A stretch of 64,000 bases of DNA. Source: Salinispora cortesiana (GTDB lineage: Bacteria > Actinomycetota > Actinomycetes > Mycobacteriales > Micromonosporaceae). The position numbers and the translations under genes were made by a program. This document shows, one piece after another, positions 1 to 8,269 of this stretch (within the stretch, counting starts at the first letter, position 1; each line of letters begins with the position of its first letter). Location: positions 1 through 64,000 of the forward strand of contig NZ_AXVR01000022.1 in the NCBI RefSeq assembly GCF_000484695.1. The letters are read 5' to 3'. Below the pieces are notes generated by a model, which saw only the letters and a list, made by a program, of their open reading frames with translations, was not told the DNA's origin and ran no database searches.

Positions 1-521
1 CTCGGGGGGGCTTGCCAGCCCTGCGTGGGCTGCTCGTGGTGGGGATCACCGGCGCGTCCGTGGCGCGGGTGATCCGCGGCTCCCCAGCCCCGGGCGGGCT
101 CGCCGTCGGGCTGCCAGTGCGCGGTCGGCTGCTGCTGGTCCCACTCGTTGGCGGGCCGGTCCCACTGGTCAGTGGGCCGGTCCCATCGGTCGGCGGGTCG
201 GTCCCACTCGTTGGCGGGCTGCCCCCATCGGTCGGTGGGCCGGTCCCACTCGTTGGCGGGCTGCCCCCATCGGTCGGTGGGCCGGTCCCACTCGTTGGCG
301 GGCTGCCCCCATCGGTCGGCGGGCCGGTCCCACTGGCTGGTGGGCTGCTCCCATCGGTCGGCGGGCTGCTCCCGGCCACCGGAGGGGCTGTCCGGTTCGT
401 CGCCGAACAGGTAGGCGGAGCGCGGCTCCGGGCGGTCTGTCGGCCATGCTGGTTCGTCGGCCGCCGGTTCGGGTTGCCGACGGCTACCGTCCGGGTTCCT
501 CGGGTCGTTCCAGCCGTACAC
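1..521 (-). CDS. Tandem-repeat Asp/Trp/Pro-rich protein, N-terminal part (runs off left edge)
   Basis: This minus-strand frame is open from the window edge to a GTG at 519-521, and a GGAGG lies 8 nt upstream of that GTG. A second in-frame GTG at 534-536 lacks such a site. The protein starts MYGWNDPRNPDGSRR and continues with acidic, Trp/Pro-rich sequence. It then carries 14-residue repeats of the form RPADRWGQPANEWD, three of which are nearly identical at DNA level with a 42-bp period. The composition (many D, W, Q, P and R) resembles a disordered repeat region such as those of actinobacterial envelope or membrane proteins, but I do not recognise the family. The C-terminus lies outside the window, so function and topology are unknown. 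The opposite strand is also open here, but its translation is low-complexity and lacks a credible start. Confidence 0.6.
   Translation of the reverse strand, partial: MYGWNDPRNPDGSRRQPEPAADEPAWPTDRPEPRSAYLFGDEPDSPSGGREQPADRWEQPTSQWDRPADRWGQPANEWDRPTDRWGQPANEWDRPTDRWGQPANEWDRPADRWDRPTDQWDRPANEWDQQQPTAHWQPDGEPARGWGAADHPRHGRAGDPHHEQPTQGWQAPP
141..372. repeat. 42-bp tandem repeats (14-aa units)
   Basis: The unit beginning GTCCCACTCGTTGGCGGGCT starts at 201, 243 and 285, an exact 42-bp period, with diverged half-units on both sides. Read on the minus strand it encodes alternating RP(A/T)DRWGQ and PANEWD blocks. The period is a multiple of three, as expected if the array is translated. Confidence 0.85.
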
Positions 522-894
522 GACGGTCGCCTCCACGGGTTGAGGTGCGGGCCGGGGCGACGCTACGTCCCGGCCGTTGCCTGCGGCAACGTGGCTAAGA
601 AAGAGTTAAGGGGAACCCAGACCCCAGGGGTGGGGAGTTGGCGGAAGTAGTGCGTACAGTTGGGTGGTCCGGACAGTGCATGTCCGCGCCGAAAGGCAAC
701 CCCCGTTAGGTGGACAGGTCTACGTGGAGCTGGTTCACGGCCTGTAGCAACTTGACGAAGGAGGGGGTGCCGGCTCAATATGTAGGTGTCGCCAGTCGCG
801 CCCGGTCATGCCCAGAATTTGCTGGAGTGACAGTCGCGTACTAACTGGGCGCGCGTTGGCCGGCTTTTCCGGCAGCGCATATCAAGGAGTCAAC
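522..894. other. Intergenic region between divergent genes
   Basis: This spacer of about 370 bp separates the minus-strand repeat protein from the plus-strand coiled-coil gene. It holds small inverted repeats (GTTGC...GCAAC near 575-590 and GGACA-GTGCA-TGTCC near 670-690) and a candidate plus-strand promoter at 752-781. I could not match it to a known riboswitch or RNA gene. Confidence 0.5.
752..781 (+). promoter_or_regulatory. Candidate promoter for the small coiled-coil gene
   Basis: TTGACG at 752-757 and CAATAT at 776-781 are separated by 18 nt. They lie about 110 nt upstream of the ATG at 895. This is a sequence match only. Confidence 0.3.
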
Positions 895-1089
895 ATGGCG
901 AAGGCCCTGTACGGCCACGTAGGTGCGGCACCCGATCGGCGCCTGCTCGACGAGGTCACCCGACTGCGTGCCACGGTTCAGGCACTCGAGTTCGAGATCA
1001 CGCGGCTGCGTGCCGAGAACGATCGGCTCGCGGCGGCGGCAGCCGAGGCGGACGACCTGCTCCGTCTCGCCGAGCCCGCGCTGACCTGA
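895..1089 (+). CDS. Small coiled-coil protein (64 aa)
   Basis: The ATG at 895 follows AAGGAG at 884-889. A longer in-frame start at 808 lacks a ribosome-binding site. The product begins MAKALYGHVGAAPDRR and continues into a heptad-like helix: Leu and Val recur at 3-4 residue spacing through LLDEVTRLRATVQALE, EITRLRAENDRLA and the acidic C-terminus. No membrane segment or signal peptide is visible. Short helical proteins of this kind are common in actinomycetes, but I cannot assign a function. It is followed by a strong hairpin terminator, so it is probably transcribed separately from smc. Confidence 0.75.
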   Translation: MAKALYGHVGAAPDRRLLDEVTRLRATVQALEFEITRLRAENDRLAAAAAEADDLLRLAEPALT

Positions 1090-1147
1090 CCCACCAGGTC
1101 CGCACTGATCCGCAGTCCGCAGAAAACTGAATCGCACCAGGTAAGAA

Positions 1148-1175
1148 GCGCGCCGACACGACTGTGCCGGCGCGC
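1148..1175 (+). terminator. Rho-independent-like terminator after the coiled-coil gene
   Basis: GCGCGCCGACAC (1148-1159) pairs with GTGCCGGCGCGC (1164-1175) over a GACT loop, with 11 of 12 positions paired, followed by GGTTCTGTGTGT. An outer CACCAGGT/ACCTGGTG pair (about 1135-1142 and 1195-1202) could extend the stem. Confidence 0.7.
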
Positions 1176-1242
1176 GGTTCTGTGTGTGCCGTCACCTGGT
1201 GTGAATCACCACCGGTGTACGCCGTCACCAGCGGTGGCCGAT

Positions 1243-1315
1243 ATCTGCGTCCGGTCATCTGCGCCTCGGGTCATCTGTGCCTCCGGTCACCTGTGCCTCT
1301 GGTCACCTGATCTGG
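1243..1315. repeat. 16-bp tandem repeats upstream of smc
   Basis: Units TCATCTGCGCCTCGGG (1255-1270), TCATCTGTGCCTCCGG (1271-1286) and TCACCTGTGCCTCTGG (1287-1302) are followed by a partial unit TCACCTGATCTGG (1303-1315). A degenerate half unit, ATCTGCGTCCGG, precedes them at 1243-1254. The period of 16 is not a multiple of three, so the array is probably non-coding. Confidence 0.75.
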
Positions 1316-1443
1316 TCCAGGGGCGCCGAAACAACGCCCCGAGTCACCGTTTCTTGATCGGCTCGGGCGTGAAACCCGAATCGGATATGACTGGCGGTGG
1401 CGCCGCAGGCGGGTCGCGTGCGTGGTGGCCACCGACTGCGGGT

Positions 1444-1449
1444 TAGTCT
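1444..1449 (+). promoter_or_regulatory. Candidate -10 box for smc
   Basis: TAGTCT lies about 65 nt upstream of the smc GTG. It resembles the TAGNNT boxes upstream of many genes in this window. No convincing -35 was found. Confidence 0.3.
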
Positions 1450-1513
1450 GCGGGTTCACCAGGTCCGCGCAGCCGGGCAACGGTACGGCGGCCACCGGAC
1501 GAGGATCGAGAAG

Positions 1514-4500
1514 GTGTATCTCAAGAGCCTGACGGTCAAGGGCTTCAAGTCCTTCGCCTCAGCGACGACGCTGAAGCTGGAACCGGGCATCACCTGCGTC
1601 GTGGGTCCGAACGGCTCCGGCAAGTCGAACGTTGTCGACGCCATCGCCTGGGTCCTCGGCGAGCAGGGCGCGAAGGCACTGCGGGGCGGCAAGATGGAAG
1701 ATGTCATCTTCGCCGGCACCGCCGGGCGGGCGCCGCTGGGCCGGGCCGAGGTAACCCTCACCATCGACAACACCGACGGCGCGTTGCCCATCGAGTACAC
1801 CGAGGTCTCGATCACCCGCCGGATGTTTCGCTCCGGCGAGAGCGAGTACGAGATCAACGGCGACTCCTGTCGGTTGCTCGACATTCAGGAGCTGCTCAGC
1901 GACTCCGGCATCGGCCGGGAGATGCACATCATCGTCGGGCAGGGGCGGCTCGACGGCATGCTGCACGCCAAGCCGGAGGACCGGCGGGCCTTCATCGAGG
2001 AGGCGGCCGGGGTCCTCAAACACCGCAAGCGCAAGGAGAAGGCGCTGCGGAAGCTCGACGCGATGCAGACCAACCTCAACCGGCTCACCGACCTCACCGC
2101 CGAACTGCGCCGCCAGCTCAAGCCACTCGGCCGGCAGGCCGAGGTGGCCCGCCGGGCCGCGGTCATCCAGGCGAACCTACGGGACTCCCGACTTCGACTG
2201 CTCGCCGACGATCTCGCCACCCTACGCAGCACCCTGGCCAAGGAGATCGCTGACGAGACCGCGCTGCGGGAGCGGCGCGAGCGGGTCGAGGACGAGTACG
2301 CCGACGTGCAGGCCCGCCTCGGCGAGCTGGAGGCGGCGCTCGCCGAGGACGCGCCGCTGCTTGCCGCCGCCCAGGACACCTGGTACCGGCTTTCCGCCCT
2401 GCAGGAGCGGTTCCGGTCGATGGAGCAGCTTGCCCGGGAGCGGCGGCGTCATCTCAGCGCCACGCCGGACGATGAGCGGCCGGGCCGTGACCCGGACCAG
2501 CTGGAGGCGGAGGCGGAGCACGTCCGCGAGCAGGAGGAGGAGCTCCGCGCGGCGCTCACCGACGACCAGATCCGGCTGGCGGAGGCGGTGGAGCACCGGC
2601 AGGAGTTGGAGCGGCAACTCGCCGCCGCCGAGCGGGAGCTGGTTACGGCGGCGAAGGCCATCGCCGACCGACGGGAGGGGCTGGCCCGGCTGGCGGGGCA
2701 GGTCAACTCCGCCCGCGCCCGCACGGCCACCGCCGGTGAGGAGATCGAGCGCCTCACCACCGCGTACGCCGACGCCCTGGCTCGGGCGGAGCGGGCCCAG
2801 GCCGAGCTGGACGCGGTGGCGGAGCAGTCCACCGAGGCCGATCGGGACAACGCCGGCCTGGACGCCCGCCACGCCGAGGCGGTCGCCGGCCAGGAGCAGG
2901 CGCAGGCGGGGGTCCGGTCGTGCAGCGACGCCGAGCGATCCGCGGAGAAGGAAGCCGCCACCTGGAAGGCCCGCGAGGAGGCGCTCGCCCTGGGCCTGCG
3001 CCGTAAGGATGGCGCGGGTGCCCTGCTGGCGCGGGCGGGCGAGGTGCCGGGGCTGCTCGGCGGCCTCTCCGGGCTGCTCACCGTCTCGCCCGGGCACGAG
3101 GCGGCGCTCGCCGCTGCGTTGGCTGGGCTCGCTGACGCCGTCGTGGTCAGCGGCGTGGACGAGGCGGCCGAAGCGATCCGCCTACTCAAGATCACCGACG
3201 CTGGTCGGGCTGGTCTGCTGGTGGGCAGCCCGGCCGGCCCCGGCATGAACGGCCCGGCCGACGCGCTGCGCCCCAAGCTGCCCGACCGGGCCCAGTGGGC
3301 GCCGGACCTCGTGGAGTGCGCCGCGCAGATCCGTCCCGCCGTACACCGGGCGCTGCGGGATGTCGTCCTCGTCCCCGACCTCGCCACCGCCGCCGAGGTG
3401 GTCGGCGACAATTCCGAGCTGCGAGCGGTGACCCCGGAGGGGGACGTGCTCGGGGCGTACGCCGCCGCCGGCGGGTCCGCCAAGGCGCCGAGCTTCATCG
3501 AGGTGCAGGCCGCCGTGGAGGAGGCGCGGACCCATCGCGCCGCCGCCGAGCAGACCGCTGCGCAGCTGCGCGAGCAACTGGTGCGGGCGCGGGCCGAGGT
3601 GGCCGTGGCGAAGGAGGCGGTGCAGCAGGCGGCCGCCGCGAAGCGGGAGGCCGAGGGGCACCGCAACGCCGCCGCCCGCCGCCTTGCCGAACTGGGGGCC
3701 GCGGCCCGGTCGGCGCGGGCCGAGACCGAACGGCTCGGTGCGGCCCGCTCCCGCGCGACCGAGGCTCGCGAGCGGGACCTCGCCACCCTGACCGAGCTGG
3801 CGGAGCGGCTGCAACTGGCCGAGGAGGCGCCGGTGGACGCCGAGCCCTCCACCGAGGAGCGCGACGAACTCGCCGCGGCCCTCCCCCGAGCCCGGCAGAA
3901 CGAGATGGAGGTACGGCTGGCGGTGCGCACCGCCGAGGAGCGGGTCGCCTCGATCTCCGGACGGGCCGACTCGCTACGCCGGCAGGCCACGGCCGAGCGG
4001 GCCGCCCGGGAGCGGGCGGCGGCGCGGCGGGCGGTGCGTACCCGGGGCGCCGCGGTCGCCGGGGCGGTGGCCGCCGGAGCGCACACGGCGCTGGCCCGGC
4101 TCGATGTCTCGATCGGTCAGGCAGCGCAGCAGCGGGACGCCGTGGCCAGCCAACGCGCCGCCCGGGAGGCCGAGCTCGCCGAGGTACGCGGCGCCGCGAA
4201 GCGCCTCGGTGCGGAGCTGGAGCGGCTGACCGGCCAGGTGCATCGGGACGAGGTCGCCCGCGCTGAGCAACGGCTGCGGATCGAGCAGCTGGAGGCGAAG
4301 GCGGCCGAGGACTTCGGCCTGGACCTGGCGACCCTGATCGCCGAGTACGGTCCGGCCCAGCCGGTTCCGCCGACCGATGCCGAGGTCGCCGCCGCCGAAA
4401 AGGACGGCCAGCCCGTGCCCGAGCCGGTCGGGTACGAGCGGGCGGTGCAGGAGAAGCGGGCCGCCAAGGCGGAGCGGGAACTGACCCTGCTCGGCAAGGT

Positions 4501-5110
4501 CAACCCTCTCGCGCTGGAGGAGTTCGCGGCGCTGGAGGAACGGTACAAGTTCCTGAGCGAGCAGCTGGAGGACCTGAAGGCCACCCGGCGGGATCTGTTG
4601 ACCGTGGTCAAGGATGTGGACGACCGGATCCTGTCGGTCTTCGCCAGCGCCTTCGCCGACACCGCCCGGGAGTTTGAACAGGTTTTCGGCGTCCTCTTCC
4701 CCGGCGGTGCCGGGCGGCTGGTCCTCACCCAACCGGACGACCTGCTCACCACCGGCGTCGAGGTGGAGGCCCGCCCGCCGAGCAAAAAGATCAAACGTTT
4801 GTCGCTGCTCTCCGGTGGGGAGCGGTCGCTGACCGCGGTGGCGATGCTGGTGGCGATCTTCCGAGCTCGGCCCAGCCCCTTCTACATCATGGACGAGGTG
4901 GAGGCGGCGCTCGACGACGTGAACCTGGGCCGCCTGCTCACGTTGCTCACGCAGCTGCGGGAGAAGAGCCAGCTGATCGTCATCACGCACCAGAAGCGGA
5001 CGATGGAGGTCGCGGACGCGCTCTACGGCGTGACCATGCGAAACGGGGTTACCCAGGTAATCAGCCAGCGGCTCGACCGAGCCGGGGGCGGGCAGGAGGA
5101 TAGCGAGTGA
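1514..5110 (+). CDS. smc: Chromosome segregation ATPase SMC
   Basis: This is a structural maintenance of chromosomes protein of 1198 residues, the normal SMC length. It forms the condensin core that compacts and segregates chromosomes together with ScpA and ScpB. From the GTG at 1514 the protein starts VYLKSLTVKGFKSF. Walker A is GPNGSGKSN at residues 31-39. Two long Glu/Arg/Ala-rich coiled coils flank a central hinge at about residues 505-680. The ABC signature LLSGGERSL lies near residue 1097, followed by Walker B FYIMDEVEAALDD near 1123 and the H-loop VITHQ. The frame is open 39 codons further upstream, but that extension is Arg-rich and unlike SMC N-termini, and the GTG is preceded by a GAGAAG-like site. 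The stop overlaps the start of the HAD gene by 4 nt. Confidence 0.97.
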   Translation: MYLKSLTVKGFKSFASATTLKLEPGITCVVGPNGSGKSNVVDAIAWVLGEQGAKALRGGKMEDVIFAGTAGRAPLGRAEVTLTIDNTDGALPIEYTEVSITRRMFRSGESEYEINGDSCRLLDIQELLSDSGIGREMHIIVGQGRLDGMLHAKPEDRRAFIEEAAGVLKHRKRKEKALRKLDAMQTNLNRLTDLTAELRRQLKPLGRQAEVARRAAVIQANLRDSRLRLLADDLATLRSTLAKEIADETALRERRERVEDEYADVQARLGELEAALAEDAPLLAAAQDTWYRLSALQERFRSMEQLARERRRHLSATPDDERPGRDPDQLEAEAEHVREQEEELRAALTDDQIRLAEAVEHRQELERQLAAAERELVTAAKAIADRREGLARLAGQVNSARARTATAGEEIERLTTAYADALARAERAQAELDAVAEQSTEADRDNAGLDARHAEAVAGQEQAQAGVRSCSDAERSAEKEAATWKAREEALALGLRRKDGAGALLARAGEVPGLLGGLSGLLTVSPGHEAALAAALAGLADAVVVSGVDEAAEAIRLLKITDAGRAGLLVGSPAGPGMNGPADALRPKLPDRAQWAPDLVECAAQIRPAVHRALRDVVLVPDLATAAEVVGDNSELRAVTPEGDVLGAYAAAGGSAKAPSFIEVQAAVEEARTHRAAAEQTAAQLREQLVRARAEVAVAKEAVQQAAAAKREAEGHRNAAARRLAELGAAARSARAETERLGAARSRATEARERDLATLTELAERLQLAEEAPVDAEPSTEERDELAAALPRARQNEMEVRLAVRTAEERVASISGRADSLRRQATAERAARERAAARRAVRTRGAAVAGAVAAGAHTALARLDVSIGQAAQQRDAVASQRAAREAELAEVRGAAKRLGAELERLTGQVHRDEVARAEQRLRIEQLEAKAAEDFGLDLATLIAEYGPAQPVPPTDAEVAAAEKDGQPVPEPVGYERAVQEKRAAKAERELTLLGKVNPLALEEFAALEERYKFLSEQLEDLKATRRDLLTVVKDVDDRILSVFASAFADTAREFEQVFGVLFPGGAGRLVLTQPDDLLTTGVEVEARPPSKKIKRLSLLSGGERSLTAVAMLVAIFRARPSPFYIMDEVEAALDDVNLGRLLTLLTQLREKSQLIVITHQKRTMEVADALYGVTMRNGVTQVISQRLDRAGGGQEDSE

Positions 5111-5730
5111 GTCGGGAACGAGCGACGGCGTTGTTGGTGGACTTCGATGGGGTGCTGCGCCGCTGGGACCCGGCGGTCGCCGCCGGCGTCGAGCGGGCGT
5201 ACGGGCTCACCGACGGTGTCCTCACCGAGATCGCGATGTCCTGGGGGCTGCTCCAGCCGGTACTGACCGGCCAGGTGAGCCACGCCGAGTGGATGGCCAG
5301 CGTGGCCGCGGCGCTCACCCCGTCGGTGGGGGAGCAGCAGGCCCAGGCGGCCGTGCACGAGTGGCAGCGCTACCGGGGCGAGGTCGACCCGCAGGTGTTG
5401 ACGTTCGTCCGGGAGGTCCGGGCGTCCGGGGTCCCGGTCGGGCTCGCCACGAACGCCACCGACGTACTCGATGCCGACCTCGCCGCGCTCGGGCTCGGGG
5501 ATGAGCTGGATGTCGTGGTCAACTCGTCGGTCGTCGGCGTGCACAAGCCGGCAAAGGAGTACTTCCAGGCGGCCTGCGAGGCATTGGGCACCGCGCCGTC
5601 GCGGGTGCTGCTCATTGACGACGACGACCGGGTGGTCGCGGGGGCCCGGGTGTCCGGCCTGTCGGCGCACCGCTGGAGCGGCCCCGGCGACCTGCGCTAC
5701 CTGCGGGCCGCCCTGGCTCCGGCCGGCTGA
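5107..5730 (+). CDS. HAD-superfamily hydrolase, subfamily IA
   Basis: This 207-residue haloacid dehalogenase-type phosphatase or phosphoglycolate phosphatase-like enzyme is translationally coupled to smc through a GTGA overlap. Motif I is LVDFDGVLRRWDP (nucleophile Asp near residue 12). Motif II is the Thr/Asn of GLATNATDV near residue 118, motif III is the Lys of VHKPAKEYF, and motif IV is LLIDDDDRVVAGA. The alpha-helical cap lies between motifs I and II, as in subfamily IA. The substrate cannot be read from the sequence. Transcription is likely shared with smc. Confidence 0.85.
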   Translation: MSRERATALLVDFDGVLRRWDPAVAAGVERAYGLTDGVLTEIAMSWGLLQPVLTGQVSHAEWMASVAAALTPSVGEQQAQAAVHEWQRYRGEVDPQVLTFVREVRASGVPVGLATNATDVLDADLAALGLGDELDVVVNSSVVGVHKPAKEYFQAACEALGTAPSRVLLIDDDDRVVAGARVSGLSAHRWSGPGDLRYLRAALAPAG

Positions 5731-5733
5731 CGG

Positions 5734-6261
5734 TCAGTCTCCGGTGACGCCGTCGAGGCGTTCCCGGATCAGGTCGGCGTGGCCGTTGTGTCGGGCGTAC
5801 TCCTCGATCATGTGGAGGTAGACCCAGCGTAGGCTGAGCTGGCGGCTGCTGCCGTCCCGTCGGCGCAGCGTGAACTCCTCGTCGAGGTCGCGACCGGCGG
5901 CTGCGGCGTCGGCGGCCGCGATCTCGGCCCGGAGCGCGGCGAAATCGGCCTCCGGGTCGGCGGTCTCCACCCGGAACTCGGCATCCGAGTCAGCGGTGAA
6001 GTCGAACGGGTCGGGCAGATCCTGCCCGGCGAAGCGCTGCCGGAACCAGGCCCGCTCGACGTAGGTCATGTGTCGAACCAGGCCGAGGAGGGAGAGCAGG
6101 GATGGTTCGACGCTCGCGGTGCGCAGCTGGTCGGCGGTCAGGCCCGCGCACTTGTGCAGCAGGGTGTCACGGTGGTAGTCGAGCCAGCCGGTGAGCAGGG
6201 CGCGTTCCGCGCCGAGGTAGGGCTCGTGTCGGCGGTCGATCTCCGGTGCTGTCCAGGTCAT
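5734..6261 (-). CDS. DinB/DUF664 family protein (mycothiol-transferase fold)
   Basis: This 175-residue protein is read from the ATG at 6261 (MTWTAPEIDRRHEPYLG). A longer frame to 6300 is possible but adds only an Arg-rich extension. The four-helix DinB-like fold is indicated by the helix pattern and by three metal-ligand candidates: His in GLVRHMTYVERAWF and His residues in LHMIEEYARHNGHADLIRE near the C-terminus. The family includes metal-dependent thiol-S-transferases and DUF664 proteins of actinobacteria, which often act on mycothiol adducts. The exact reaction is not determined. It is convergent with the HAD gene, only 3 bp apart. A GAGGAT box 7 nt before the ATG suggests a leaderless transcript. 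Confidence 0.8.
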   Translation of the reverse strand: MTWTAPEIDRRHEPYLGAERALLTGWLDYHRDTLLHKCAGLTADQLRTASVEPSLLSLLGLVRHMTYVERAWFRQRFAGQDLPDPFDFTADSDAEFRVETADPEADFAALRAEIAAADAAAAGRDLDEEFTLRRRDGSSRQLSLRWVYLHMIEEYARHNGHADLIRERLDGVTGD

Positions 6262-6268
6262 GCCCCGT

Positions 6269-6274
6269 ATCCTC
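6269..6274 (-). promoter_or_regulatory. Candidate -10 box, leaderless DinB-family gene
   Basis: GAGGAT on the minus strand ends 7 nt before the ATG at 6261, the spacing expected when transcription starts on the start codon. Confidence 0.3.
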
Positions 6275-6389
6275 GCGCAGCGGGTCCAGGACAAGCGCAC
6301 TACCCCGGTGAGAGCTCATGCCGGCGCCGTTCGGACCGGACCCGGCAGCCTCCGGCGAGCCGGGACCGCCTTCGGTGTTGGGCCGGGCG

Positions 6390-8126
6390 TCAGTCGCTGG
6401 TGAGCTGGTGGCGCATCACCTCCTGCAGCGCACCCGTGCTGGTGGTGCCCGCGATCGTCACCTCGGCCGTCCGTCCGTCGTGGCGCAGGGTGCCGATGGC
6501 GTTGCCGAAGTACGGGCCGGCCAGCTTCGTCCAGCGCAGTGGCGGCCGGCGGATCCCGGCGGTACGGGACAGCGCTCGGGCGGCCATGGCCAGGGCAGGT
6601 GACCAGCCCAGCCGCAGCGGTAGGCGCATCTCGGCCGGCACCTGGTTGTGCAGCGGGGAGCAGGTGAGCTGGTGTACCGGGGTGACCACCGCAGGGTCGG
6701 CGAATCGGGCCCGGGCCACGTACGAGTGGTGCACGTCGCCGCTGAGGACACTGATCGATGCCGGTGGCGGGGCGCCGGGGTCGCGCTCCGCCGGCTGCCC
6801 GGGCTGCCCCGGCTCACGGCGAGGCCGGGGCGTCCCGGCCGGCGTGCCGCCACCGACCCGGGCGAGGAGGGCGCCGAGCGCGTCGAAGGAGCGCCGGAAC
6901 GCCGCCCAGTGCTCGAGGTCGACAGCGCGACGCAGCTTCTCCGCCGCGTTGGCCACCCAGCGCCGGTGGGAGTCGGCGAGCACCTCGTTCCACGCCTCCA
7001 CGTGGTGGACGCCGGGTGGGAGCAGCCAGGGCAGGGACGAGCCCAGGACCAGGTGGTCGTAGCTGCCGTGGGCCTGGTCAACCAGCCAGGACCACTCGCT
7101 TGGCGGCAGCATCGCCCGCCGGCCCGGTTCCAGCACCCGGCTGCACCGGTTGTCGAGCATGACCAGGCGGGTCCGGCCGAGATCGAGCGCGAAGCTCCAC
7201 CGGTACCGCACCGCCCGCCGCTGTTCGGGACCGTGCGCGAGGCCGGACTCCCGGTCGACCTGGTGACCGAAGTCGCGAAGTACGTCGGTGGCGTCCGCGG
7301 CGGCGGTCACCTTCGCGTAGAGCGGGTCGGCCACGACCTCCTTCGGGGCGAGGTTGCCGAGGTGCTGGTAGACCCAGTAGGAGGCCAGCCCGCTGCTGAT
7401 GCGCTCGCTCCACCAGGGCTGGGCGCGGGCGTCGGCACGCCAGGCGGCGGAGGTGTTCCAGTCGTCCACGATCTCGTGGTCGTCGAAGATCATGACGCTC
7501 GGCACGGTGGAGAGCAGCCAGCGGGTCTCCGGGGCGCGCCACGACTCCAGGTAGAGCTTGGTGTACTCGTCGAAGCTGACCACCTGGTCGACCGGCGCGC
7601 CCACCGGCCGCCGGCGACGCCGCCGGAGTAGCCGCCGCACGGTCGGTGAGGTCTCGTCGGCATACACCTGGTCTCCGAGGAGCACCAGCAGGTCGGGCAG
7701 CTCCGCCGGGTCGGGGGTGGCGGCCAACCCGCGGGCGTACGCGTCGAGCGCGTCCGGGGGCAGCCGGTGGGCGGTGGCGTGCTGGGTGGATTCCCGGCAC
7801 GAGCCAAACACCAGGCGTACCGGCTGGTCCCGGTCGTCGGCGGCCCGGGTGCGGATGACGCTGGGTCGGTCCGGGCCGGGCAGTGGCCAGACGGGCTCCC
7901 CGTCGAGCAGCACCTCGTAGCTGCTGGCGGTGTTGGGGGTCAGCCCGGAGACCACGACCAGGGCGTAGTGGTGCTGGTAGGCGGAGAAGGTGGGCGCGGT
8001 GCCGGTGGCGCCGTCGGCGGTACGGACGGTGACTGTCGCCGGGGCGCTGGTCTCCACCCAGATGGTGGCCTGCGTGCCGACCACCCGGCGGAGCAGTGGG
8101 CCGACGAGCAGGTCTGCGGCGGGCAT
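6390..8126 (-). CDS. PhoD-like alkaline phosphatase / phosphodiesterase
   Basis: This is a 578-residue PhoD-family metallophosphatase. The ATG at 8126 has GGGAGG 7 nt upstream; a longer frame to 8207 has no such site. An N-terminal Fn3-like beta domain (residues about 5-105) is followed by the metallophosphatase domain. Visible motifs are FGSCRE, LVLLGDQVYADE (metal-binding Asp/Tyr), MIFDDHEIVDDWN and LSGDVHHSYVARA. These match the Fe/Ca centre of Bacillus PhoD and its actinobacterial relatives. No signal peptide is evident, unlike secreted Tat-dependent PhoD, so this copy may be cytoplasmic. It is divergent from ftsY, with about 140 bp between starts. Substrate specificity (phosphodiesters or phosphonates) is unknown. 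Confidence 0.88.
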   Translation of the reverse strand: MPAADLLVGPLLRRVVGTQATIWVETSAPATVTVRTADGATGTAPTFSAYQHHYALVVVSGLTPNTASSYEVLLDGEPVWPLPGPDRPSVIRTRAADDRDQPVRLVFGSCRESTQHATAHRLPPDALDAYARGLAATPDPAELPDLLVLLGDQVYADETSPTVRRLLRRRRRRPVGAPVDQVVSFDEYTKLYLESWRAPETRWLLSTVPSVMIFDDHEIVDDWNTSAAWRADARAQPWWSERISSGLASYWVYQHLGNLAPKEVVADPLYAKVTAAADATDVLRDFGHQVDRESGLAHGPEQRRAVRYRWSFALDLGRTRLVMLDNRCSRVLEPGRRAMLPPSEWSWLVDQAHGSYDHLVLGSSLPWLLPPGVHHVEAWNEVLADSHRRWVANAAEKLRRAVDLEHWAAFRRSFDALGALLARVGGGTPAGTPRPRREPGQPGQPAERDPGAPPPASISVLSGDVHHSYVARARFADPAVVTPVHQLTCSPLHNQVPAEMRLPLRLGWSPALAMAARALSRTAGIRRPPLRWTKLAGPYFGNAIGTLRHDGRTAEVTIAGTTSTGALQEVMRHQLTSD

Positions 8127-8256
8127 GATGGGCCTCCCGATGAGCGTGTCGTCCCTGCTACCCGGTCGGCGGGCGCAGCGCTGGGCGCGGACGAGCCTAT
8201 TGCCCACCGGCTTCCGGCGGGGGTGCGGTGGTGGAGACGCGATCGCTGGCGTCTGA

Positions 8257-8262
8257 CAGGAT
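8257..8262 (+). promoter_or_regulatory. Candidate -10 box, leaderless ftsY
   Basis: CAGGAT ends 7 nt upstream of the ftsY ATG at 8270, and no ribosome-binding site intervenes. Confidence 0.4.
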
Positions 8263-8269
8263 TTCGGGC

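Noticed and set aside
12..650. Long plus-strand frame over the 42-bp repeats
   Set aside because: Low-complexity GGLPPSVGG-type translation without a ribosome-binding site; the minus-strand frame has a Shine-Dalgarno site and coherent composition.
2449..4086. 545-residue minus-strand frame inside smc
   Set aside because: Shadow of smc: Ala/Ser/Arg-rich with no recognisable domain and no start signal.
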